From assembly GCF_001440395.1 (NCBI RefSeq), contig NZ_LLXZ01000205.1, forward strand, positions 129,424 to 193,423: a stretch of 64,000 nt of DNA. Direction: 5' to 3'. The DNA comes from Bradyrhizobium jicamae. Lineage in GTDB: Bacteria; Pseudomonadota; Alphaproteobacteria; Rhizobiales; Xanthobacteraceae. Below are positions 25,388 through 32,990 of this stretch, in pieces. The notes below the pieces were generated by a model. It searched no databases and had not been told where the DNA came from. It was given only the letters and a program-made list of their open reading frames with translations. The first letter of the stretch is position 1. The number at the start of each line of letters is the position of its first letter. The position numbers were made by a program, and so were the translations under genes.

Positions 25388-25535
25388 GTGCGGAACCGAA
25401 GTGTCGCCTGCCGCCTACTTGCACGCGAACGCATGGCGCCCTGCACGGAAACTAATTTCGCCGCTGCGACTTGATCCATCAAATACAACTCAAGCCTTGC
25501 GAGCACTGCGAGGTGGAACTCGTCAGAGGCCGCCC

Positions 25536-25709
25536 ATGGATACCCGAATCAATAACGATTTCGAGCAAATCGATCACAAGACCTGCGTGTCGATCTGTGA
25601 CGCCATCGGCGAACGGCTACAGCAAAACATGCGTACCGAAACCGAATTGCCGCCACGTTTGCGAGAACTCGTCGACGAATTGTATCGCCGCGAGAACGAG
25701 CTGCATTGA
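25536..25709 (+). CDS. short hypothetical protein
   Basis: 57 residues from the ATG at 25536: MDTRINNDFEQIDHKTCVSI, then CDAIGERLQQNMRTETELPP and RLRELVDELYRRENELH. It is predicted mainly alpha-helical and charged, with no signal peptide. The codon use resembles the surroundings. No family is recognised. It lies upstream of the 21-bp repeats and the ABC-F gene on the same strand, but there is no ribosome site strong enough to prove translation. Confidence 0.5.
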   Translation: MDTRINNDFEQIDHKTCVSICDAIGERLQQNMRTETELPPRLRELVDELYRRENELH

Positions 25710-25732
25710 GCCGTGCTGAACGTCTGATCTGT

Positions 25733-25793
25733 CGATAGACTTTTCAGATGTGTCGATAGGCTTTGCCGATACTCCGATAGATTTTGCCAATAC
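25733..25793. repeat. three 21-bp-spaced CGATAG repeats upstream of ABC-F gene
   Basis: CGATAG starts at 25733, 25754 and 25775, exactly 21 bases apart each time, and is followed by A/G-C/T-TTT runs (TGTCGATAGACTTTT, TGTCGATAGGCTTTG, TCCGATAGATTTTG). Two helical turns between units places them on one face of the DNA, 45 to 105 bases before the ABC-F start. They may be binding sites for a regulator, or a decayed tandem repeat. Confidence 0.6.
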
Positions 25794-25837
25794 AATAATC
25801 GGGTTGCGTTTGGCGCCGGCTCCGGTGACAACCCGGC

Positions 25838-27700
25838 ATGCTTTCCATGTCAGATATTTCGATCCGGATCGCCGGGCGTCTGTTGATCGACGACAGCACG
25901 GTGCAGATCGTGCCCGGCGCCCGCGTCGGCTTCGTCGGGCGCAACGGCGTCGGCAAATCGACGCTGTTTCACGCGATCCGCGGCGATCTCCCAACCGAGT
26001 CCGGCAGCATTACGCTACCGCCGCGCTGGCGCATCGGCAGTCTGGCACAGGAAGCACCGGATGGCCCCGAGAGCCTCATCAATGTCGTGCTGAAGGCCGA
26101 CCTGGAGCGCGACGCGCTGTTGCGTGAAGCCGAAACCGCCGATGATCCGCACCGGATCGCCGAAATCCAGACCCGGCTGGTGGACATCGACGCGCACTCG
26201 GCGCCGGCGCGCGCCGCGGCGATCCTGAGCGGCCTCGGATTTTCCGCCGCGGACCAGGGCCGGCCGTGTTCGGAATTCTCCGGCGGCTGGCGCATGCGGG
26301 TGGCGCTCGCGGCAACACTGTTTTCGGCGCCCGATCTGTTGCTGCTGGACGAGCCGACCAACTATCTCGACCTCGAAGGCACGCTGTGGCTGGAAGACCA
26401 TCTGGCGAACTATCCACGCACCGTCATCGTCATCAGCCATGACCGCGACCTGCTCGACACGTCGGTCGACCGGATCCTGCACCTCGATCGCGGCAAGCTG
26501 ACGCTCTACAAGGGAACCTATTCCTCGTTCGAGGAACAGCGCGCCATGCGTGAAATGCTGGACGCCAAGCATGCCAAGCGCCAGGCCGACGAGCGCAAGC
26601 GGTTGCAGGCCTTCGTCGACCGCTTCAAGGCAAAGGCTTCCAAAGCGCGTCAGGCACAGTCCCGCGTGAAGATGCTGGAACGGATGAAGCCGGTCACGGC
26701 GCTGGTGACCCAGGACGTGCGCGAAATCACCTTCCCGACGCCGGAGAAAATGCTGTCGCCGCCGATCATCGCCGTCGATGACGTCTCGGTCGGTTACGAT
26801 CCGAAGAAACCGGTACTCAATCGCGTGACGCTGCGCGTCGACACCGACGACCGCATCGCCCTGCTCGGCTCCAACGGCAATGGCAAGTCGACGCTGGTCA
26901 AGCTGCTGGCGAACAAGCTGCAGCCTTTCTCCGGTCGGGTCACACGCGCGGACAAACTCTCGGTCGGTTATTTCGCGCAGCATCAGGTCGACGAACTCAA
27001 CCTCGATGCCTCGCCCTACGATCACGTCCGCAGGCTGATGGCGGACGCGCCCGAAACCAAGATCCGCGGCCGCACCGGCGCGATCGGGTTTTCCGGCAAG
27101 GCCGGCGACACCCTGGTCAAGAGCCTGTCGGGCGGCGAGAAGGCGCGGCTGCTGCTCGGGCTCGCCACCTTCTTCGCCCCGAACATGATCATCCTCGACG
27201 AGCCGACCAACCATCTCGACATCGACAGCCGCGCGGCGCTGGCGGAAGCGATCAACGACTTTCCCGGCGCCGTCATCATGGTCTCGCACGACCGCTATCT
27301 GATCGAGGCCTGCGCTGATCAATTGTGGGTCGTCGCCAATCAGACCGTGACGAGCTACGACGGTGACCTCGACGATTACAGACGACTGGTGTTGTCGATC
27401 GGCGAGCCGCGCAACGGTTCGCGCGAACGCCCCAAAGAGACCGCAAAGCCCGAGCGCGTCAGAAACGAGAGACGAACGCCGCTGAAGCAGCGCATCGCCG
27501 AAGCCGAGGCCGAAATCGAGCGCATCAACGGCATCATCGCCAAGATCGACATCGCGCTTGCCTTGCCGGATATCTTTACGCGCGATCCCAAGCAGGCCGC
27601 TCAACTAAGCAAGGCCCGCGCCGGCGCCGAAAGCGCGCTGCGGCGCGCCGAGGAAGATTGGCTGGAAGCCAGTTCAGAATTCGACGAAGCGGCAGGTTGA
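25838..27700 (+). CDS. ABC-F family ATP-binding protein
   Basis: 620 residues with two ATP-binding cassettes and no membrane domain. First cassette: GRNGVGKSTLFHAIRG (Walker A), FSGGWRMRVALAA (signature), LLLLDEPTNYLDLEG (Walker B). Second: GSNGNGKSTLVKLLAN, LSGGEKARLLLGLA, MIILDEPTNHLDI. The interdomain linker (AKRQADERKRLQAFVDRFKA) and the C-terminal coiled-coil rich in Glu/Lys (RIAEAEAEIERINGIIAKID) fit the Uup/YheS-type ABC-F proteins, which act on the ribosome. The start may be the ATG at 25838 or 25847; the sequence cannot decide. It converges on the lipoprotein gene with 20 bases between stops. Confidence 0.94.
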   Translation: MLSMSDISIRIAGRLLIDDSTVQIVPGARVGFVGRNGVGKSTLFHAIRGDLPTESGSITLPPRWRIGSLAQEAPDGPESLINVVLKADLERDALLREAETADDPHRIAEIQTRLVDIDAHSAPARAAAILSGLGFSAADQGRPCSEFSGGWRMRVALAATLFSAPDLLLLDEPTNYLDLEGTLWLEDHLANYPRTVIVISHDRDLLDTSVDRILHLDRGKLTLYKGTYSSFEEQRAMREMLDAKHAKRQADERKRLQAFVDRFKAKASKARQAQSRVKMLERMKPVTALVTQDVREITFPTPEKMLSPPIIAVDDVSVGYDPKKPVLNRVTLRVDTDDRIALLGSNGNGKSTLVKLLANKLQPFSGRVTRADKLSVGYFAQHQVDELNLDASPYDHVRRLMADAPETKIRGRTGAIGFSGKAGDTLVKSLSGGEKARLLLGLATFFAPNMIILDEPTNHLDIDSRAALAEAINDFPGAVIMVSHDRYLIEACADQLWVVANQTVTSYDGDLDDYRRLVLSIGEPRNGSRERPKETAKPERVRNERRTPLKQRIAEAEAEIERINGIIAKIDIALALPDIFTRDPKQAAQLSKARAGAESALRRAEEDWLEASSEFDEAAG

Positions 27701-27720
27701 AACCAGTCGACGCCGGCGAG

Positions 27721-28236
27721 CTACGCCGCCGGCTTCCTCTTCGGCCTGGCGCCCTTGGCCGGTGCCGCCGACTCCGGTGCGCGCTCGATCGAGGTCAGGC
27801 GCCCTGCGGTAAAGGTGTAGAGGCCGGCGCGCTGACCGCGCGAATAGGTGACGACCGCGACGCGATCGCCGCGCGGGTTGTTGGAAAGGCTGACATTGTC
27901 GGGCGCACCGATGCCGCGCACGACGTCGCATTCGGTATGACCGAGCGCCACCGTTCCCGTTGTCGAGGGCGGCGGGCTGCCGGCGGCCAGCGCGGTGGCA
28001 TCTGTGCCCGGCGCTGCCATGCCTGGACAGCCGCCATCGGCCGCGACGAGTTCATCGGGCATGACGGACTTGGTCGGCGTGAGCGGCGGCGTTTCGATCG
28101 ACACGTTGCGAATGAACACGCGTCCTGAGCGCGAAAACCAGTCCGCATCCTTCGACAGCAGATCTGCTCCGCCCGCACAACCCGCCAGCGCAGGCCCGAG
28201 CAGCAACAACGTCAGCAGTGGTTTTCGATCGATCAT
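27721..28236 (-). CDS. lipoprotein of unknown function
   Basis: 171 residues from the ATG at 28236 (a GTG at 28248 is possible). The N-terminus is a lipoprotein signal with the lipobox LAGC (LLTLLLLGPALAGCAGGADL). After it come DADWFSRSGRVFIRNVSIET, VALGHTECDVVRGIGAPDNV and VAVVTYSRGQRAGLYTFTAG, the pattern of the small beta-rich proteins related to the BamE/SmpA-like fold, though I do not claim that family. The C-terminus is basic (KGARPKRKPA). It stands alone upstream of the divergent holC region. Confidence 0.78.
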   Translation of the reverse strand: MIDRKPLLTLLLLGPALAGCAGGADLLSKDADWFSRSGRVFIRNVSIETPPLTPTKSVMPDELVAADGGCPGMAAPGTDATALAAGSPPPSTTGTVALGHTECDVVRGIGAPDNVSLSNNPRGDRVAVVTYSRGQRAGLYTFTAGRLTSIERAPESAAPAKGARPKRKPAA

Positions 28237-28372
28237 TCCGCGTCGCACGCTAAACCCACGCTCCCGCTTTCAACTGTAACAGCTTGTCGGACCATCACTT
28301 TGCGGCACGACCATGGCTGCCTGCAAGGTCCGGCGCAGAAACCGCAGATTATCATTAATTCCTATGGATTCG

Positions 28373-28825
28373 CTATTGCCGCCGTTGCCAGCGGCCCCGT
28401 TCATCGGCCTGCCAATACGTCACCTCGAAACCCCTCGCCTTGCAATCGGCCCAGGCGCCGCGCGCCGCGGTCAGTGCATCGGCATCGTCGCCGTTGAACA
28501 CCAGCACCACCCGTTCGTAGCTGTCGCAATCGGTCGGCAACGCCGCATTGTCGATCAGGAACCTGACATTGGCCTGGTTGGGATTGCCGTCCTCGATCGA
28601 GAGGATGATCGGCTGGTCCTGCGCATCGCCGGCACGCCATGTGGCGTGCGGCAGGAACGAATCGTCGCTGTAGGTCCACAAGTGAGCGTCGAGCGCCTCG
28701 GTGCGTTCGGGCGAAGTCGACTGCACGACCACGCGCCAGCCGCGCTCGAGCGATTTCTCCAACAGCGGCGGCAATACGCTTTCGAGCGACATGCCCTGCA
28801 AATGATAGAACAGGACTTCCGTCAT
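28373..28825 (-). CDS. holC: DNA polymerase III chi subunit
   Basis: 150 residues, the usual length for alphaproteobacterial HolC. The family pattern is clear: VLFYHLQGMSLESVLPPLLE, LDAHLWTYSDDSFLPHATW, QPIILSIEDGNPN and ERVVLVFNGDDADALTAARG. Chi links the clamp loader to single-stranded DNA-binding protein at the replication fork. It starts 15 bases after the pepA stop, the conserved pepA-holC order. Confidence 0.95.
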   Translation of the reverse strand: MTEVLFYHLQGMSLESVLPPLLEKSLERGWRVVVQSTSPERTEALDAHLWTYSDDSFLPHATWRAGDAQDQPIILSIEDGNPNQANVRFLIDNAALPTDCDSYERVVLVFNGDDADALTAARGAWADCKARGFEVTYWQADERGRWQRRQ

Positions 28826-28840
28826 GCGGCTGCGACCGAA

Positions 28841-30343
28841 TTACTTCGTGGCTTCGTAATATTCCGCGACCAGCCGGTCCAGCAGGCGAACGCCGTAGCC
28901 GGATCCCCAGGAGTGGTTGATGTCGGTTTTCGGTGCGCCCATCGCGGTTCCCGCGACGTCGAGATGCGCCCACGGCGTGCCATCGACGAACCGCTGCAGG
29001 AATTGCGCCGCGGTGATCGAACCGCCGTGGCGGCCGCCGGTGTTCTTCATGTCGGCAAACTGCGAATCGATCTGCTTGTCGTATTCGGGACCGAGCGGCA
29101 TGCGCCAGACGCGTTCGCCGGTTTCGGTTCCGATCTTGCTCAGCCTGTCGGCCAGCTCGTCGTTGTTGGAAAACATGCCGGCATATTCGGTTCCGAGCGC
29201 GACCATGATCGCGCCGGTGAGCGTGGCCAGATCGACCATGAATTTGGGCTTGAACTTCTTTGCCACGTACCAGAGCACGTCGGCCAGCACGAGCCGGCCT
29301 TCGGCGTCGGTGTTGATGATCTCGATGGTCTGCCCCGACATCGAGGTGACGATATCGCCGGGGCGCTGAGCGTTGCCGTCGGGCATGTTCTCGACCAGGC
29401 CAATGGCGCCGATCGCGTTGACCTTCGCCTTGCGCGCGGCCAGCGCATGCATCAACCCGACCACGCAGGCCGCGCCACCCATATCGCCCTTCATGTCTTC
29501 CATGCTGGCGGCGCCCTTGATGGAGATTCCGCCGGTATCGAAGCAAACGCCCTTGCCGACGAAAGCCACCGGCTGATCGCCTTTCTTGCCGCCGTTCCAG
29601 CGCATGACCACGGTGCGACCGGGCTGGGTCGAGCCCTGCGCGACGCCGAGCAAGGCGCCCATGCCGAGCTTCTTCATCTCCTTGACGTCGAGCACCTCGA
29701 CATCGACGCCGAGCTTCTTGAGCTGGCTCGCACGGCGCGCGAATTCCACGGGATACAGTACGTTCGGCGGCTCGTTGACGAGTTCGCGCGCGATGATCAC
29801 GCCGTCCACGACATGGGACGCGGGGCTGAACGCCTTCCGCGCAGCCGCGACATCCTCGACTGCAATCGAAACGTCGGCGCGCAGCTCGCCGTTCTCACCG
29901 TCCTTCTTCTTGGTCTTGTAACGATCGAACTTGTACGCGCGCAGCCGGAGGCCGGACGCGATCGCGGCGGCAGAATCGGCCTGCATCGCCCCCTCAGGCA
30001 GTTCGGCGATCACGGTGACCGCTTCGCTGGCGGCGTTGAGTTTGCCCGCCGTCACCCCGCCAAATTTGAGAAAATCCTTCTCCTTGATATCGGCCGCCTT
30101 GCCGACGCCGACGACGATCAGGCGGTCCGCCTTGATTCCCTCCGGCGCCGGGATATCGAGCGTCGAGCCGCTCTTGCCCTTGAACTGGTTGGCCGCCGCC
30201 GCCCGTTTGACGGTATCGGATGCCTTCCCCAGCGCCTTCCGCGTCGCCTCGCCGAACTTCAATGCGTCGTCGCAAAACACCACAAGAACGCCGCGGGGGG
30301 CTGTGGAAAAGGCGACAAAGCCGACCTTGACGGCGTCGGACAT
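28841..30343 (-). CDS. pepA: leucyl aminopeptidase
   Basis: 500 residues from the ATG at 30343, chosen because GGAGG lies eight bases upstream. The family's dinuclear metal centre is present: VGKGVCFDTGGISIKGAASM contains the catalytic lysine and a metal aspartate, and NTDAEGRLVLADVLWY is the M17 signature. It removes N-terminal residues from peptides in the cytoplasm and is hexameric in known members; some also act as DNA-binding regulators. It heads pepA-holC and is divergent from lptF. Confidence 0.96.
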   Translation of the reverse strand: MSDAVKVGFVAFSTAPRGVLVVFCDDALKFGEATRKALGKASDTVKRAAAANQFKGKSGSTLDIPAPEGIKADRLIVVGVGKAADIKEKDFLKFGGVTAGKLNAASEAVTVIAELPEGAMQADSAAAIASGLRLRAYKFDRYKTKKKDGENGELRADVSIAVEDVAAARKAFSPASHVVDGVIIARELVNEPPNVLYPVEFARRASQLKKLGVDVEVLDVKEMKKLGMGALLGVAQGSTQPGRTVVMRWNGGKKGDQPVAFVGKGVCFDTGGISIKGAASMEDMKGDMGGAACVVGLMHALAARKAKVNAIGAIGLVENMPDGNAQRPGDIVTSMSGQTIEIINTDAEGRLVLADVLWYVAKKFKPKFMVDLATLTGAIMVALGTEYAGMFSNNDELADRLSKIGTETGERVWRMPLGPEYDKQIDSQFADMKNTGGRHGGSITAAQFLQRFVDGTPWAHLDVAGTAMGAPKTDINHSWGSGYGVRLLDRLVAEYYEATK

Positions 30344-30690
30344 GGGTAATCCTCCAGAATTTAAGGGCTGTCTTGGGTCCGGAATCGGCCCGGATTTATG
30401 GAATTGTTCTCTCGGTAACGGTCCAAATCGCTCCGGACCTGATGTTTTCGCCACTATGGCCTGCAAGCTGCCGCGCTGCCAAGCACTGCCGTGACCCGAA
30501 CGCCACATGATGGTATTTATTAACCATACCGAGGGGGTGCCACGGCCCGGCCATTTTGTTGACGGATCAAAGGGATGGTAGTGAGAATGAGACGGCTGAG
30601 TAAAGGCGGCTCGACCAAAGGGGAACCCTCGACAAAGGGGTTGGTCGGAAGCTGCCCTCTGGGCGCACAAGGTGGGATCGTGCGGTAACG
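30344..30690. other. divergent promoter region pepA / lptF
   Basis: 347 bases without a gene. It must hold the promoters of pepA (minus) and of the lptFGD-surA-pdxA-rsmA operon (plus). A TTGACG hexamer near 30558 is a possible -35 element for the plus-strand operon. An apparent long minus-strand frame crossing this region is an artefact of GC composition. Confidence 0.5.
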
Positions 30691-31860
30691 ATGGGGTCGA
30701 TCGACAGGTACATTTTTCGCACGACGCTTGCGTCGTTTGCGCTGGTCCTGGTCAGCCTCACCGGCGTGATCTGGATTACGCAGGCGTTGCGCGGCATCGA
30801 CCTGATGACGAGCCAGGGCCAGACCATCATCACCTTTCTCGGCATCACCAGCCTGGTGATTCCGGCGCTGGTTTTGATCATCGCACCGATCGCACTGATG
30901 ATTGCGATCTCGCATACACTGAACAAGCTCGCCACCGATTCCGAAATCATCGTGATGAACGCCGCCGGTTTTTCGCCGTACCGGCTGTTCCGCCCGTTTT
31001 TCTTCGCCACGTGCGTGGTGGCGCTGCTGGTCACGTTCATCGGTGCCTATCTCGCTCCCGACGGCCTCCGCCGGATCAAGCAATGGGACGCCGAGATTAC
31101 AGCCGACGTGCTGACCAACATCCTGCAGCCCGGACGTTTCGCCCAGCTCGACCAGAACCTGACGATTCGCATTCGGGAACGGCAGCCCGGCGGCGTGCTC
31201 GCCGGCATCTTCGTCGACGACCGCCGCGATCCCAAGGAGCGCGTCACCATCATTGCCGACCACGGCACGGTGCTGAAAAACGAAAACGGTTCCTATCTGG
31301 TGCTGGAGGACGGCAACCTCGAGCGTTTCGAGGCGGGCAAGCGCGATCCGGCGCTGGTGGCCTTTGGCCGCTACGCCTTCGACATGTCGAAATTCTCCAA
31401 TCGCGGCCGCGACGTCGCGCTCGGAATTCGCGAACGCTATCTCTGGGAGCTGGTTTCGCCTTCGGAGGACGATCCGGTTTTCAAGCAACTCTCCGGGCAG
31501 TTTCGCGCCGAGCTGCATGACCGCATACTTGCCCCGGTCTATCCGTTCGCCTTCGCCGTCCTGACTTTTGCCTTCCTCGGCACCCCGCGCACGACGCGGC
31601 AGAGCCGCAATTTTTCGATCGGCGGGTCCATCCTGGCGGTGTTCGGCCTGCGCATGGCGGGATTTGCCTGCTCGGTCATGGCCGTGAAGACGCCGATCAT
31701 GGCGCTGGTCCAGTACTCGATGCTGTTCGCGGCCATCGCCGTCGGGATGTGGATGATCGTGGGTGGCGTCGTGGTGGAGCCGCCGGCCGCGCTGATGGAG
31801 GCCATCAACAGGTCGAACGCACGTCTTGCGCGGCTCTTTGGACGGCCGGCCACCGCATGA
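30691..31860 (+). CDS. lptF: LPS export permease LptF
   Basis: 389 residues with six predicted helices arranged three, periplasmic beta-jellyroll, three. It starts IDRYIFRTTLASFALVLVSL, has helices VIPALVLIIAPIALMIAISH and FFFATCVVALLVTFIGAYLA, and closes with a second trio around PVYPFAFAVLTFAFLGTPRT. LptF and LptG with LptB form the ABC transporter that pulls LPS from the inner membrane. It overlaps lptG by ATGA. Confidence 0.95.
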   Translation: MGSIDRYIFRTTLASFALVLVSLTGVIWITQALRGIDLMTSQGQTIITFLGITSLVIPALVLIIAPIALMIAISHTLNKLATDSEIIVMNAAGFSPYRLFRPFFFATCVVALLVTFIGAYLAPDGLRRIKQWDAEITADVLTNILQPGRFAQLDQNLTIRIRERQPGGVLAGIFVDDRRDPKERVTIIADHGTVLKNENGSYLVLEDGNLERFEAGKRDPALVAFGRYAFDMSKFSNRGRDVALGIRERYLWELVSPSEDDPVFKQLSGQFRAELHDRILAPVYPFAFAVLTFAFLGTPRTTRQSRNFSIGGSILAVFGLRMAGFACSVMAVKTPIMALVQYSMLFAAIAVGMWMIVGGVVVEPPAALMEAINRSNARLARLFGRPATA

Positions 31861-32990
31861 GCATGATGACAAACACGCTCGGGCGATATTTTGCCGGCCG
31901 CTTCCTGGTCTCGGCGGTGGGCGTGTTTGCGAGCATTTTCGTGCTGCTGGTGCTGGTCGACTACATCGAGATGGTCCGCAAGACCTCCGGGCTCGCGTCG
32001 GCATCCGCGATCACGGTGGCGCAGACCTCGTTGTACCGCGTGCCGCAACTGCTCGAAAAGCTGATGCCGTTCTGCGTCCTGATCGGCGCCATGACCTGCT
32101 ATCTGGCGCTGTCGCGACGGCTCGAGCTGGTGGTCGCCCGCGCCGCGGGCGTCTCCGCCTGGCAGTTCGTCTCGCCCGCGCTGGCAAGCTCGATCATCCT
32201 CGGCACCCTCGCAACCGTCGCCTACAATCCGATGTCGGCGAACCTGCGCGAATTGTCCAAGCGGATGGAGGCCGAACTGTTCGGCTCGGCGCCCGGCGGC
32301 GGCATCCAGGATGCATCCGGTTTCTGGTTGAACCAGATCAACAGCGACGGCCAGTCGATCATCAATGCGGCCCGCAGCGAGCAGCAGGGCGTCCGGCTGA
32401 CCGGACTTACCGTGTTCCGATTCCGCTGGAGCCAAGGCAATGACGATCGACGACCAAATGACTCCAAGCTCCAGTTCGAGGAGCGAATCGAGGCGCGGGA
32501 AGCCACCCTTGAGGAAGGGCGCTGGGCCTTCAAATCGGTACGCAGATACTCCCTTGATAAACCTCCGGTTGATCAGGAGAACTTTTACCTCACCACCACG
32601 CTAACTCCGGCCCAGGTCCGCAACAGTTTCTCCACCCCCGAAACCGTGTCCTTTTGGCAACTGCCCGGCTATATCCGCTCTTCCGAAAGCTCGGGCTTCG
32701 CGACCGCTGGCTACCGTCTGCAGTACCATAAGCTCATCGCACAGCCATTTTTGCTGGCTGCAATGGTGATGTTGGCCGCTTCTGTGAGCCTCCGCTTCTT
32801 CCGGATGGGCGGCGTGCAGAAGATGGTTTTAAGTGGCGTGGGCGCAGGCTTTCTGCTCTATGTTCTATCGAAAGTTACTGAGGATTTGAGCAAGGCTGAG
32901 TTGATGCATCCCATCGCTGCGGCGTGGTTGCCCGTATGTGTGGGTGGCCTCACCGGTTTCTTAGCCTTGCTGTACCAGGAGGACGGGTAG
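31857..32990 (+). CDS. lptG: LPS export permease LptG
   Basis: 377 residues from the ATG in the ATGA overlap with lptF. It begins NTLGRYFAGRFLVSAVGVFA, with later helices LLEKLMPFCVLIGAMTCYLA and LLAAMVMLAASVSLRFFRMG, and the LptG-type C-terminus. It partners LptF. Its TAG stop overlaps the GTG start of lptD (32988-32992), so the three are translated in sequence. Confidence 0.95.
   Translation: MSMMTNTLGRYFAGRFLVSAVGVFASIFVLLVLVDYIEMVRKTSGLASASAITVAQTSLYRVPQLLEKLMPFCVLIGAMTCYLALSRRLELVVARAAGVSAWQFVSPALASSIILGTLATVAYNPMSANLRELSKRMEAELFGSAPGGGIQDASGFWLNQINSDGQSIINAARSEQQGVRLTGLTVFRFRWSQGNDDRRPNDSKLQFEERIEAREATLEEGRWAFKSVRRYSLDKPPVDQENFYLTTTLTPAQVRNSFSTPETVSFWQLPGYIRSSESSGFATAGYRLQYHKLIAQPFLLAAMVMLAASVSLRFFRMGGVQKMVLSGVGAGFLLYVLSKVTEDLSKAELMHPIAAAWLPVCVGGLTGFLALLYQEDG

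Noticed and set aside
26015..27604. Minus-strand frame antisense to the ABC-F gene
   Set aside because: Antisense shadow; the ABC-F motifs on the plus strand are decisive.
28313..30349. Plus-strand frame across holC and pepA
   Set aside because: Antisense shadow of two well-supported genes.
30520..32004. Minus-strand frame antisense to lptF
   Set aside because: No motif and no ribosome site; lptF and its overlap with lptG are clear.
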